Assembly (NCBI RefSeq): GCF_001591105.1
Contig: NZ_BCUD01000015.1
Span: 17,755 to 81,754, forward strand
Length of the DNA: 64,000 nucleotides
Direction: 5' to 3'
Origin: Vibrio nereis NBRC 15637
GTDB taxonomy: Bacteria > Pseudomonadota > Gammaproteobacteria > Enterobacterales > Vibrionaceae
Within the stretch, counting starts at the first letter, position 1; each line of letters begins with the position of its first letter. The notes under the pieces were generated by a model. The model did not search any database. It worked only from the letters and a program-made list of their open reading frames with translations, and was not told where the DNA came from. Positions 1 through 9,319 of the stretch are shown here, one piece after another. Made by a program: the position numbers and the translations under genes.

Positions 1-1111
1 CGAATGCATGGTGCTCTAGAGTCACTTCTTCAGGAACATAACCGGCTTTGCGCACGATTGACCAAGCTTGCATTAGGTGCTGGTGCTGACGAGAGTCGAT
101 AAAGTACAGTACGCGGTCGGCACCTAGCGTTTCGTAACGGTATTTCGCACATGCGATATCCGTTGTCGTGTACAGGAAGCCACCATCACGCTTCTGGATG
201 ATAACACCCATCGCTTCGCCGTCTTTGTTTTTGTATTCGTCTAGGAATACAACTTGCGCACCGTCATCTTCTTGTGCAATACCTTTTTCTTTAAGGTCTG
301 CAACGATGCCTGGCAGCATGTCGTTGTACATGCTTTCGCCCATTACGTCATCGCGAGTCAGTGATACGTTCAAACGGTCGTAGTTGCGTTGGTTTTGCAC
401 CATAGTCACGTCAACGAGCTTCTTCCACATTTCAGCACAGTATTCGTCACCGCCTTGCAGTTTCACTACGTAGTTACGTGCTTTAAGTGCGAACTCTTCG
501 TCTTCATCGTAAAGCTTTTTCGATTCACGGTAGAATGCTTCAAGATCAGCAAGCTCCATTGACACTTCACCAGACTCTTGCTGAACTCGCTCAAGGTTTG
601 CGATAAGCATACCGAACTGAGTTCCCCAGTCGCCAATATGGTTTGCACGGATAACTTTGTGGCCTAGGAATTCAAGAGTACGAACAACAGCATCGCCAAT
701 GATGGTTGAACGTAAGTGACCAACGTGCATTTCTTTTGCAACGTTCGGTGCAGAGTAGTCAGCAACGATAGTCTTTTGCTCTTCAGCAGTCACACCAAGG
801 CGAGCGTCAGCAAGTGCAGACTCAGCTTGTTTCGCTAGAAACTCTTCACTTAGGAAAATGTTAATAAAACCAGGACCTGCGATTTCTGTCTTGCTCGCGA
901 TGCCGTCAAGATCCAGAACATCCAATACTTTTTGCGCAAATTCGCGAGGGTTAGTACCTAGTTTTTTTGCTACGCCCATTACGCCATTCGCTTGGTAATC
1001 ACCAAACTGAGGTTTTGCAGATTGGCGAACAGCAGCAGGACTACCTGCAGGTGCGCCAGCGGCTTCTAGAGCCTGAGATACTTTGTCGTTAATAAGTGCT
1101 TGGATATTCAC
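1..1111 (-). CDS. argS: Arginyl-tRNA synthetase, 3' end cut by window edge
   Basis: Class I aminoacyl-tRNA synthetase that charges tRNA-Arg. Reading the minus strand from a GTG at 1111 gives [19 protein letters not shown], the standard ArgS N-terminal domain, and continues open for 370 codons to the window edge. The class I HIGH signature appears as HVGH in the stretch [17 protein letters not shown], and GDWGTQFG follows, both typical of ArgS. The GTG start is supported by a GAAGGAAG ribosome binding site just upstream. The C-terminal anticodon-binding part lies outside the window. In E. coli argS also lies next to yecM, which matches the neighbour here. Confidence 0.97.
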   Translation of the reverse strand, partial: MNIQALINDKVSQALEAAGAPAGSPAAVRQSAKPQFGDYQANGVMGVAKKLGTNPREFAQKVLDVLDLDGIASKTEIAGPGFINIFLSEEFLAKQAESALADARLGVTAEEQKTIVADYSAPNVAKEMHVGHLRSTIIGDAVVRTLEFLGHKVIRANHIGDWGTQFGMLIANLERVQQESGEVSMELADLEAFYRESKKLYDEDEEFALKARNYVVKLQGGDEYCAEMWKKLVDVTMVQNQRNYDRLNVSLTRDDVMGESMYNDMLPGIVADLKEKGIAQEDDGAQVVFLDEYKNKDGEAMGVIIQKRDGGFLYTTTDIACAKYRYETLGADRVLYFIDSRQHQHLMQAWSIVRKAGYVPEEVTLEHHAF

Positions 1112-1357
1112 ACGCGCTTCCTTCAATTCTAGGGAATTGGTTTGGTATGCATTCTTTTAACTCAAGTAAGCAGAGCGCTTATCTTGGATAATATCCACAA
1201 AAAGGGAAGTGAATGCATATCTCAATCTACTTCATAATTTGACACACATAATACCAAGTTTATTGACGCTCTTATAGGGAAGGATCTGGGAAATTTTCTA
1301 CTTTTCCTGACGATCTTGTTACTATCGTAGAAAAATTAATGTTTTGGATGGAAGAAA

Positions 1358-1954
1358 ATGTCTCAAAGACTGATTGACGCTGAATTAATGCCTTCGCAGT
1401 TGTGTGAAAAACTAGACGAATTTATGCATAAAATCCAAGGTTTAAGCCAAATCTTGCATATCGATTTGTCTAGTTTTCAGGCAGATCATGTCGCATTGCG
1501 TATCAATGATGTAGAACTCGCACAATTGGCTCATCAAGAGTGGTTAAAACAGGGGAAAGAGATCTCGAACGCTATTATTAATGGCCGTCCAATTATTGTG
1601 CTGGAGTTTCATCAGCCTCTTTGTTTTTTGGGCTGGGAAATAGAGTGCCTTGAACTACCTTATCCGGCTGAAGGGAAAGTCTACCCAGAGCAAAGTTGGG
1701 AACATGTTGAGTTTGTTGTGCCATCCGAAGCTGAAACGGCAGATGAGTATTTAAACGATCTAAAACAGAGGTTTCCTGAGTTTGATCAGCAGTTTGAGCA
1801 ACTCGCTGATAACGGCGTAAATATAAAATTATCGAGCCCTAAAGGGGAAGGTGAGCGTTTGAATAACCCAACCGTTGCCTTTAAACATAAAGGTGTGTGT
1901 ATCAAACTTCATCCTCATCCGATCAAAAGCATCATCGAGTCGGAGCAGGGCTAA
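1358..1954 (+). CDS. yecM: YecM-like VOC-fold protein
   Basis: A 198-residue protein resembling E. coli YecM, a member of the vicinal oxygen chelate fold of unknown substrate. Visible family features are the DHVALRIND stretch near residue 43, the central REF-like HQPLCFLGWEIECLELPYP block and the WEHVEFVVP strand with a conserved His. These could form a metal site, but no reaction is established for the family. It is divergent from argS, as in E. coli, which supports orthology. The ATG at 1358 has a GGATGGAAG sequence a few bases upstream. Cytoplasmic; no signal peptide or membrane segment. Confidence 0.85.
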   Translation: MSQRLIDAELMPSQLCEKLDEFMHKIQGLSQILHIDLSSFQADHVALRINDVELAQLAHQEWLKQGKEISNAIINGRPIIVLEFHQPLCFLGWEIECLELPYPAEGKVYPEQSWEHVEFVVPSEAETADEYLNDLKQRFPEFDQQFEQLADNGVNIKLSSPKGEGERLNNPTVAFKHKGVCIKLHPHPIKSIIESEQG

Positions 1955-1965
1955 TCGCCATTAGA

Positions 1966-1990
1966 GGGCTATTACGTATTGGAATAGCCC
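1966..1990. repeat. Inverted repeat between convergent genes
   Basis: GGGCTATT and AATAGCCC form an 8-bp stem around a 9-base loop between the convergent yecM-like and protease genes. No T-run follows on either strand, so it is not a standard intrinsic terminator, though it may still protect 3' ends. Confidence 0.5.
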
Positions 1991-2006
1991 CAATCGCTAA
2001 CGTGGT

Positions 2007-4781
2007 TTAACCAAGTTCCACATCTTTTGGTCTTAGTTGGAACTCTTCAATTGACCCTATTTCTAGCCCCAGATGTAATTTTTCTGCTTCGTGATGGGCG
2101 TTGCCTTGCGAATGCATGATTAACCGGTTCGCGGTTCTGGGCTTAAGCTCGTTCACGACAAAACGAATCATATCGGCACGGTCGAGGCCTTTGAGCTCTT
2201 CGAGCACTTTTTCTCGCTGATTAAATTCGTAATCTTTGTTGCCAATGGCGACCCACATCCGCTGCGCCCGCGATCTTAGTGTGGTATCTGGGGTTGAAAT
2301 TTGATTCCACAATCCTCGTTTGCTGCTATGCCACTGATACTCATTGAGCTCAAGCAGTACCATATAAAACGCATTTAAGAACTCATCAATCGAGCTCACC
2401 AAGTCTGTAGGAGCGGCGTTGGGTGACTGAACATAAAGTACGATTCCTGGATGACGATTTAACGGTAAATTCCCTGTACCCACCATATAACCGAGCTGCT
2501 GCTTAGTCCGTATTTCATGGAAAAATGTCGCAGACATCAGATGATTGGCTAAAGAATAGAGCGCTATGCTTCTTGGGCTGGTGTCATCACATTGGTAGTA
2601 AAGCACCACGGCAGAGTCTTCTTGGTCACAAAATACTTCGCGCTGAAAGCTGCCATTTTTCCCGAGCATAATCAGTGGGCGGAGTGACTCCTCATATTGT
2701 TGATTTTGAACTCGAAGCGCATCCTTTAAAGTTGTACCCAGTGCTAGAGCGTCTTCCTTTGTCCAATCCCCATAGACGAACATTTCCACGTGTAACTCAG
2801 AAAGGATGGCTTCAACAAAGCTTGGTAGCTCGTCGACTTTTATGGTTTCTAATGCTTCGACCAAGGCCGCATAAGGTGGATTGTTCGGCTGTAAAATGCC
2901 AGTGAGTGAGTTGAAAAGTTGCGAAATAGGTCGATCTTGAGAAGCATTTCTCCAGTTACGCAGAAGCTGCTGTTTGATGGTATCAAATCTCTGTTGGCTG
3001 AAGTCACGTTTGGCAAAACGCTCCAAAATCATCCGCATTAACTCTGGTTGCTTCTTGCTAAAGCCCGAAATAGTCAGGGTCACGCCGCCTTGATGTGCGT
3101 ACATGTTGTAACCCATGCCTGCAATCTCTGCTTGGTAGGTGTCTTTTTCTAAGCTGTCGAGGAACATCTCAACACAAAGTCTGGTTTTGACGATGTTTCT
3201 TGGTGTTGCTACCGCTTTAGGGCTGTCAATTGCGACATACACAACCCCTTTGGGTACGTTGAACTCATGGTCTTGGAGGTGCCAAAGCCGAAAGCCTGGT
3301 AATTCTTCAAGGGTTACGGGAGTTTTGTGCTCAGCTTCCAGTGGTTGTGGGTCAAGGTCGTAGCAAATGAAAGGGTTTTCATTCGGAAGTCTAAAATCTA
3401 ATAAAGATGGCGCGCTGAATTCGGTGCGTTGTTGTTGGCTAAATGGCGTGACGGAATAAGGGGTGAAGTACCATTTCGCGGTTTTATCGTATGTTAAGTC
3501 TTTGGCGATCAGAGTGGTTCGCAAATTGTCGATGGTGAAATAGCTTAAAAGTGACTCAAGCAGTTCTTGATCATAGCCATCCATCACATAATCGCCATAG
3601 ATCACATCCTCTGGCTGATAGTGCTGAAGGTTAATCACCAGATGGCTGGCAAGATCGAGCGGGCGAGTTGGTTCCTGAAAGCGAAACACAGATTCTAATA
3701 CCGCTTTTTTTTCTAGATAACGCCACTCATTCAAGCCTTGAGTTTTAATTAATTCAATGAAGCTAAAAATAGCCTGAACGATTTCATTGGTATGTTTAAG
3801 CCCTAAAGGCGTTAACGCGCAACTGATCGTAAACTCTCGGTAATTGCTTCCACTGGTGCCGCCCCCCGCAGAAAGCGACGTGATCCAACCCTGTTCTTTC
3901 AACGACAGCATTAAGCTGCCTTCTCCCTCATAGCCAAGTAAATGCGCGAAGTAGGAAAGCGGTTTGATGCGATAATGTTTATCCATCCCAGGCATAGGGA
4001 AGGTAAGCATAAGTTTTCGGATGTCTTTGATAGGCTCGACGGTAACCTGTACACCCGTAGACTCATCACCACTGAAAGGAATATCGATAGACTTTTCGGC
4101 GAGCTGGTGGTTGGGAATGGATGAGAAGAGCTCTTTGCACCATGCTTCCTGATCGTCCAGGGTTTGTGGCCCAACCAGAGTAAGCGTCATCAAATCTGCC
4201 GAGTATTGCTGATAGTGGAAGTCTATGATCTCATCACGGATAGATTGGCCATGTCTATCGCAGAGGGTTTCAAGGTTCCCTACTGAGAATTGACTGAATG
4301 GGTGTTCTTGATTGACGATTTCTTTGTGAACTTGGTAAAGGCGTCTTGAATCATCATTGAGTTTAAGTTTGTATTCTGAGTCGACGGCCTGGCGTTCTTT
4401 ATCGAGCGCTTCGGGGTTAAAGAGAGGGGCGCTAAAAAACTGGCTAAAGCGATCAAGTGCTGGATGAAATGCGTTGGGTGTGACATCAAAAAAGAAACAG
4501 GTGTGCTCGGTTCCAGTCCAAGCGTTATTTGCCCCACCATGTTGGCTGATATAGCTTTGAAACTCTCCTACTTTCGGATACTTTTCTGTCCCTAGAAACA
4601 ACATATGCTCCAGGTAGTGTGCCAAGCCTTCTCTATCTGAGGGATCATCGAAGTGGCCGACATTAACGGCAAGTGCTGCGGCGGATTTCTGCGCGCTGGC
4701 ATCATGGATGAGCAAAACCCTAATTCCGTTGTTAAGGGTAAGGTAACGGTACAGGTTGGTGTCATTAGGGCTAATATGCAC
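2007..4781 (-). CDS. ptrA: Insulinase/pitrilysin-family zinc protease (M16)
   Basis: A 924-residue M16 metalloprotease. The inverted zinc motif HxxEH is visible as HYLEH at residues 55-59, with the downstream acidic ligand region RQAVDSEYKLKLND about 75 residues later. The length matches the four-domain pitrilysin/insulin-degrading enzyme architecture (E. coli PtrA is about 960 residues). The R/Y pair expected late in the third or fourth domain fits the TKQQLGYMVGTG stretch. No clear signal peptide is seen, unlike E. coli PtrA, so a cytoplasmic location is likely. The family degrades peptides of moderate size. It is transcribed alone, convergent with the yecM-like gene. The symbol is by family similarity. 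Confidence 0.9.
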   Translation of the reverse strand: MHISPNDTNLYRYLTLNNGIRVLLIHDASAQKSAAALAVNVGHFDDPSDREGLAHYLEHMLFLGTEKYPKVGEFQSYISQHGGANNAWTGTEHTCFFFDVTPNAFHPALDRFSQFFSAPLFNPEALDKERQAVDSEYKLKLNDDSRRLYQVHKEIVNQEHPFSQFSVGNLETLCDRHGQSIRDEIIDFHYQQYSADLMTLTLVGPQTLDDQEAWCKELFSSIPNHQLAEKSIDIPFSGDESTGVQVTVEPIKDIRKLMLTFPMPGMDKHYRIKPLSYFAHLLGYEGEGSLMLSLKEQGWITSLSAGGGTSGSNYREFTISCALTPLGLKHTNEIVQAIFSFIELIKTQGLNEWRYLEKKAVLESVFRFQEPTRPLDLASHLVINLQHYQPEDVIYGDYVMDGYDQELLESLLSYFTIDNLRTTLIAKDLTYDKTAKWYFTPYSVTPFSQQQRTEFSAPSLLDFRLPNENPFICYDLDPQPLEAEHKTPVTLEELPGFRLWHLQDHEFNVPKGVVYVAIDSPKAVATPRNIVKTRLCVEMFLDSLEKDTYQAEIAGMGYNMYAHQGGVTLTISGFSKKQPELMRMILERFAKRDFSQQRFDTIKQQLLRNWRNASQDRPISQLFNSLTGILQPNNPPYAALVEALETIKVDELPSFVEAILSELHVEMFVYGDWTKEDALALGTTLKDALRVQNQQYEESLRPLIMLGKNGSFQREVFCDQEDSAVVLYYQCDDTSPRSIALYSLANHLMSATFFHEIRTKQQLGYMVGTGNLPLNRHPGIVLYVQSPNAAPTDLVSSIDEFLNAFYMVLLELNEYQWHSSKRGLWNQISTPDTTLRSRAQRMWVAIGNKDYEFNQREKVLEELKGLDRADMIRFVVNELKPRTANRLIMHSQGNAHHEAEKLHLGLEIGSIEEFQLRPKDVELG

Positions 4782-4952
4782 GAGACTCTCTCCGGTCTGA
4801 TAAAGTGTGGGATGAGTTTTTTATAATTATGACTCGGATAGCAGCGTGTGCAACTATCTGATTGAGAAATCTAACCAAAATACTTCCAAGTTAAAGGAAA
4901 GGATTTTTGCTAAACAGTGATAAAGCGCCGGAGTCTTTCGCAACTGACTTGG

Positions 4953-4958
4953 TATAAT
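4953..4958 (+). promoter_or_regulatory. Strong -10 element upstream of sixA
   Basis: A perfect TATAAT preceded by TTGG lies about 110 bases before sixA. The -35 is poor, so it is probably used as an extended or activator-dependent promoter. It would produce a leader of about 105 bases that includes the short ORF at 4978-5040. Confidence 0.45.
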
Positions 4959-4977
4959 CACCTTTAGAGAGATCAAA

Positions 4978-5040
4978 ATGATACACAGCGTTTCAGCATT
5001 GATGTCAAAACATAATAAGAGCAAGTGGTCTCCAAATTAA
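4978..5040 (+). CDS. Possible 20-residue leader peptide before sixA
   Basis: ATG at 4978 opens a 20-codon frame, MIHSVSALMSKHNKSKWSPN, with an AGAGAG ribosome binding sequence seven bases upstream. It sits between a TATAAT promoter element at 4953 and sixA at 5071. No function is recognised. It may be a leader peptide or a chance short ORF; conservation in other vibrios would decide. Confidence 0.25.
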   Translation: MIHSVSALMSKHNKSKWSPN

Positions 5041-5070
5041 CCATTTCCAGATCTAGTTTAGGATGAAGCA

Positions 5071-5535
5071 ATGAAAATATTTATTATGCGTCACGGGGAA
5101 GCAGAGCACTTTGCGCAGAGTGATGCAGAGCGAGCATTGACCGAACGGGGGCGCAGTGCCTCCGCTGCTGTTGCTAAAGCTTGCGTTGAACAAGGTTATC
5201 AGTGCTTTGATAAGGTGCTTATTAGCCCTTATATCCGCGCTCAACAAACATGGCAGGAAATCGCGACAGAGTTTGAAGCTAAACAAATTGAAGTCAGCCC
5301 GGATATCACGCCCTATGGGGATTCAGAGCAAGTGGCCGAGTACGTGAGTGCGTTGGTTGATATAGAAAAACTCGAATCTGTTTTATTGGTTTCGCATTTA
5401 CCGTTAGTGGGGTACTTGGTGTCCGAATTTGTGCCAGATATGGTGCCTCCTATGTTTCCAACATCAGGCCTAATTTGCATTGACTACTGCTCTGAGAAGC
5501 GCAGTGGTGAGATCGTATTTAACATTCAGCCATAA
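5071..5535 (+). CDS. sixA: Phosphohistidine phosphatase SixA
   Basis: A 154-residue histidine phosphatase. The catalytic RHG signature is at the N-terminus (MKIFIMRHGEAEH, His8) and the second catalytic His lies in VSHLPLVGYL near residue 110. SixA removes phosphate from phosphohistidine residues, in E. coli on the HPt domain of ArcB and on the nitrogen PTS protein NPr. Length matches E. coli SixA (161 residues). The start is preceded by TTTAGGATG, giving an AGGA ribosome binding site. Cytoplasmic. It precedes the flagellar cluster, but a separate promoter lies between them. Confidence 0.93.
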   Translation: MKIFIMRHGEAEHFAQSDAERALTERGRSASAAVAKACVEQGYQCFDKVLISPYIRAQQTWQEIATEFEAKQIEVSPDITPYGDSEQVAEYVSALVDIEKLESVLLVSHLPLVGYLVSEFVPDMVPPMFPTSGLICIDYCSEKRSGEIVFNIQP

Positions 5536-5652
5536 AACGTGGCTTTACTTTAACATTGATAAGAAAGCGGGCACGTAGGGAGAGTCTGGTAGATGCCATA
5601 ACCTCTCTTCTTGCTGCAGTCTTTATGGCGAGTCATTTATTTGACATGTCGA

Positions 5653-5669
5653 CTGGACTGGATATTGCA
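5653..5669 (+). promoter_or_regulatory. Sigma-54-type promoter upstream of flhA
   Basis: CTGGACTGGATATTGCA has the GG at 5655-5656 and GC at 5667-5668 with exactly ten bases between, as required for a -24/-12 RpoN promoter. The -24 box departs from TGGCAC but the TTGCA -12 box is perfect. It lies 48 bases before flhA. In vibrios early polar-flagellar operons, including flhA-flhF-flhG-fliA, are activated by FlrA with sigma-54, which fits. The promoter call is inference from sequence. Confidence 0.65.
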
Positions 5670-5716
5670 TGTTCCGCTAATTCCCTCTTTATATAGACAA
5701 TTATTGCTGCTCATCT

Positions 5717-7804
5717 ATGAAGTTATCTTTGCCGTTCGCAGATAAGTTACCCCCCATACCACAGCGAGCTATGCCTGCGATTGGTGCACCAATCATGGTT
5801 TTGGCTACGTTGGCCATGGTGGTATTACCTATCCCAGCATTTTTGCTTGATCTGTTTTTTACCTTCAATATCGCATTAGCAATGGTTGTATTGCTGGTTA
5901 CGGTATACACGCGCAGACCTTTAGATTTTGCAGCTTTTCCGACGGTTCTATTAATAGCAACCCTGTTGCGCTTGGCCTTGAACGTCGCATCCACCCGTGT
6001 GGTATTACTATACGGTCACGAAGGACCAGAAGCCGCAGGTAGTGTTATCGCCGCATTTGGTAACGTGGTGATAGGCGGTAACTATGCAGTTGGTTTAGTG
6101 GTGTTCCTGATCTTAATGATCATTAACTTCATGGTTGTTACCAAAGGTGCAGGGCGCATCTCGGAAGTCAGTGCTCGCTTTAATGCGTTGCCAGGCAAAC
6201 AGATGGCGATTGATGCGGACTTAAATGCTGGGCTTATAGACCAAGAGCAAGCGAGAACACGCCGACAAGAGGTGACTAAAGAAGCGGACTTTTACGGTTC
6301 GATGGATGGTGCTTCAAAGTTCGTTAAAGGCGATGCGATTGCCGGTATTTTGATCCTGTTCATTAACATCATCGGTGGCTTGTCCATCGGCATGGCCCAG
6401 TATGAACTTGGGTTTGGTGAAGCGATTCAAATCTACACGCTATTAACCATTGGTGATGGCCTTGTGGCTCAGATCCCGTCACTGTTACTCTCTATTGGTG
6501 CTGCAATCATGGTGACTCGTCAAAATGCTGACGAAGACATGGGGCAGCAACTTGTCTTCCAGATGTTCGACAACCCCAAAGCACTGATGATTACAGCAAG
6601 TATCTTAGGTGTTATGGGGATTGTGCCGGGCATGCCGCACTTTGCTTTCTTACTGTTGGCAGCGATGGCTGGCGGCTGGGCGTATTGGATTCAACGTAAG
6701 CAGAAAATACAGGCAGAAAAGCCGAATTTGCCAGCGACTAGCGAGTCAGAAGCACCTACACCAAAAGAGCTATCATGGGATGATGTCCAACCTGTTGATA
6801 TTATTGGTTTAGAGGTCGGGTATCGGTTGATTCCATTGGTTGATAAAGATCAAGGCGGTGAGTTACTTGAACGAGTAAAAGGTGTGCGTAAAAAGTTATC
6901 GCAAGACTTTGGCTTCCTGATCCCCGCGGTTCACATACGTGACAACCTTGAACTGACGCCCAACAGCTACCGAATTACCTTGATGGGAGTTGCTGTGGGA
7001 GAAGCTGAAATTCGCCCTGATATGGAGTTAGCAATTAACCCGGGCCAGGTCTACGGAATGATCGATGGCGAGCCGACCATAGACCCAGCTTTCGGCTTGG
7101 AAGCGGTTTGGATTCGTGAAGAACAAAGAGAGCATGCGCAAGCGCTAGGCTATACCGTTGTTGACTCATCAACCGTACTCGCGACGCATTTGAGCCAACT
7201 TCTTACGAATAATGCATCTCAGCTTATTGGTCATGAAGAGGTTCAAAACTTGCTGGAAATGCTGGGCAGAAGTGCACCGAAGCTGGTGGAGAGCTTCGTT
7301 CCCGATCAGCTGCAACTTGGGGTTGTGGTTAAAGTACTGCAAAATTTACTTAATGAAGCCGTTCCGATTCGAGATATCCGTACGATTGTTCAAACCTTGG
7401 CCGAATACTCAAGTAAGAGTCAAGAACCTGACATTCTTACTGCGGCAGTGCGTATCTCACTAAGACGATTAATTGTCCAAGAAATCAATGGTATAGAGCC
7501 AGAACTGCCTGTAATTACACTTATCCCTGAGCTGGAACAAATATTGCATCAAACTATGCAGGCATCAGGTGGAGAGTCGGCCGGCATTGAGCCTGGATTA
7601 GCAGAAAGACTGCAGTCCTCATTGAGCCAAGCAACCCAAGAGCAAGAGCTTAAAGGGGAGCCAGCAGTGCTGCTGACTTCGGGTGTCTTACGCTCAACCT
7701 TGGCTAAGTTTGTCAAAAATACGATTCCATCATTGCGAGTTCTCTCTTACCAAGAAATCCCAGACGAAAAACAAATTCGCATTGTTCAAGCAGTTGGTAA
7801 CTAG
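5717..7804 (+). CDS. flhA: Flagellar export gate protein FlhA
   Basis: A 695-residue integral membrane component of the flagellar type III export gate. Eight hydrophobic segments occupy roughly residues 18-320, with the conserved FHIPEP-family region (RRPLDFAAFPTVLL, LRLALNVASTR, KGDAIAGILILFINIIGG). The large cytoplasmic domain from about residue 350 docks export substrates and chaperones. Length is normal for the family. It is first of the flhA-flhF-flhG-fliA run, with a sigma-54-type promoter upstream. It has no good Shine-Dalgarno sequence at the chosen ATG, but the N-terminus MKLSLPFADK agrees with polar FlhA proteins. Confidence 0.98.
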   Translation: MKLSLPFADKLPPIPQRAMPAIGAPIMVLATLAMVVLPIPAFLLDLFFTFNIALAMVVLLVTVYTRRPLDFAAFPTVLLIATLLRLALNVASTRVVLLYGHEGPEAAGSVIAAFGNVVIGGNYAVGLVVFLILMIINFMVVTKGAGRISEVSARFNALPGKQMAIDADLNAGLIDQEQARTRRQEVTKEADFYGSMDGASKFVKGDAIAGILILFINIIGGLSIGMAQYELGFGEAIQIYTLLTIGDGLVAQIPSLLLSIGAAIMVTRQNADEDMGQQLVFQMFDNPKALMITASILGVMGIVPGMPHFAFLLLAAMAGGWAYWIQRKQKIQAEKPNLPATSESEAPTPKELSWDDVQPVDIIGLEVGYRLIPLVDKDQGGELLERVKGVRKKLSQDFGFLIPAVHIRDNLELTPNSYRITLMGVAVGEAEIRPDMELAINPGQVYGMIDGEPTIDPAFGLEAVWIREEQREHAQALGYTVVDSSTVLATHLSQLLTNNASQLIGHEEVQNLLEMLGRSAPKLVESFVPDQLQLGVVVKVLQNLLNEAVPIRDIRTIVQTLAEYSSKSQEPDILTAAVRISLRRLIVQEINGIEPELPVITLIPELEQILHQTMQASGGESAGIEPGLAERLQSSLSQATQEQELKGEPAVLLTSGVLRSTLAKFVKNTIPSLRVLSYQEIPDEKQIRIVQAVGN

Positions 7805-7833
7805 GAACAGTGTGAAATGAAACGGTATCCAAA

Positions 7834-9306
7834 TTGAAGATTAAACGATTTTTTGCCAAAGACATGCGTTCTGCACTGCTCCAAGTAAAAGGGGAGTTGG
7901 GTGAGGATGCGGTGATCATGTCGAATAAAAAAGTCGCAGGTGGTGTTGAAATAGTGGCCGCTACGGATAGTGAAGGCGCAACCAATAGTTCGGCAACAAA
8001 TGGATATGGCTCAAATCCTCGCCATACGCCTCGCCAAGCTCCAGCCTCCTTGCCTACGCCGTCAAAACGCGAACTTGACGATGACCGAGTGACTTTGCAG
8101 ACCCATGCTGATTCTGGCCGCTCAATGACCAAACGGTTTGCGAGCATGCTAAAGCAATACAGCACAAGCAAACCAGAGCAAGATGAGCGGGAAGAAGAAA
8201 TGTCAGACTCGTTGTCTGCATTGCTTCAACGTCAATCATCTCGTTCGAATTCGGACAATGTGCAGGTCAAAGAAGACTCTCCACTGGCACGTTTGATCTC
8301 TGAAGACCGAAGAATTGAGCGACCTGAAGCCCGTTTGGACCCAACGCGATTCGAGCGAGGGCGCCAAAATGAAGCGGCGCTATCCAGTGAAGACTTGGAA
8401 GACATGAAAGAAGAGATGATGTCGATAAGACGTCTACTTGAGCATCAGGTCTCTGGTCTTATGTGGCAGGAAGTCGAGCGACGTGAGCCTCTACGAGCGA
8501 TGTTAATTAAGCGCCTAGAACGAATGGGTGTCTCGTCAGATTTGGCCGATCAGCTTGCTTGTTACATACCTGAAGATACGCCACCCACCAAAGCCTGGAA
8601 AGCGCTTTTAGGGTTAGTGTCGGATCAAATCCCTATTTCTAAACAAGATATTTTAAAGCGTGGTGGCGTGGTTGCGCTACTTGGTCCGACTGGCGTTGGT
8701 AAAACGACAACCGTTGCTAAGCTAGCCGCGCGTGCTGCGATGGAATGGGGGTCAGACAACGTGGCTTTAGTAACAACGGATACCTACCGTATTGGCGCAC
8801 ATGAACAACTGGCCATTTATGGACGTATTATGGGCTGCCCGGTAAAAGTTGCTAAAGATTCTAAAGAGTTGGCCGATGTAATCTACCAGTTGCGAAATCG
8901 TCGCCTGATATTAGTAGACACGGCAGGAATGGGGCAACGAGATGTCAGATTATCAGAGCAACTGGATACCTTAATGCACGAAAGCGGTGAGTTGATTCAC
9001 AGCTACCTTGTGCTTCCTGCAACAGCCCAACGAAAAGTACTGCAGGAAACCATTGATCACTTTAAACGCATCCCGCTTTCGGGATGCATTATGACAAAGC
9101 TAGATGAGTCATTGAGTCTCGGTGAATTTGTAAGCGTGGTGGTTCAGAATGCACTGCCTGTTGCGTATATCGCGAATGGACAGCGTGTTCCTGAAGACAT
9201 TGTGATTGCGCAGCCTAAATACATGGTAGCCAAAGCAAACGAATTACTTGAGAAGTCTACAGACGATGAGCCTCATTACTGGAACAGTGAAGTGGAAAAG
9301 TTCTAG
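7834..9306 (+). CDS. flhF: Flagellar GTPase FlhF
   Basis: A 490-residue SRP54-type GTPase that places the flagellum at the cell pole. The N-terminal B-like domain begins KIKRFFAKDMRSAL, residues 100-190 are charged and low-complexity, and the NG domain carries the P-loop GPTGVGKTTTVAKLA near residue 287, followed by DTYRIGAHEQL, DTAGMGQRD and TKLDE motifs. The start is a TTG at 7834, needed to include the conserved first residues. It has a weak ribosome binding site 29 bases after flhA, suggesting translational coupling. Works with FlhG, encoded next. Confidence 0.97.
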   Translation: MKIKRFFAKDMRSALLQVKGELGEDAVIMSNKKVAGGVEIVAATDSEGATNSSATNGYGSNPRHTPRQAPASLPTPSKRELDDDRVTLQTHADSGRSMTKRFASMLKQYSTSKPEQDEREEEMSDSLSALLQRQSSRSNSDNVQVKEDSPLARLISEDRRIERPEARLDPTRFERGRQNEAALSSEDLEDMKEEMMSIRRLLEHQVSGLMWQEVERREPLRAMLIKRLERMGVSSDLADQLACYIPEDTPPTKAWKALLGLVSDQIPISKQDILKRGGVVALLGPTGVGKTTTVAKLAARAAMEWGSDNVALVTTDTYRIGAHEQLAIYGRIMGCPVKVAKDSKELADVIYQLRNRRLILVDTAGMGQRDVRLSEQLDTLMHESGELIHSYLVLPATAQRKVLQETIDHFKRIPLSGCIMTKLDESLSLGEFVSVVVQNALPVAYIANGQRVPEDIVIAQPKYMVAKANELLEKSTDDEPHYWNSEVEKF

Positions 9307-9319
9307 GCGGCGGACGATG

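Noticed and set aside
9248..9319. Longer N-terminus for FlhG
   Set aside because: It lies wholly inside flhF, has no ribosome binding site, and the added residues do not fit FlhG.
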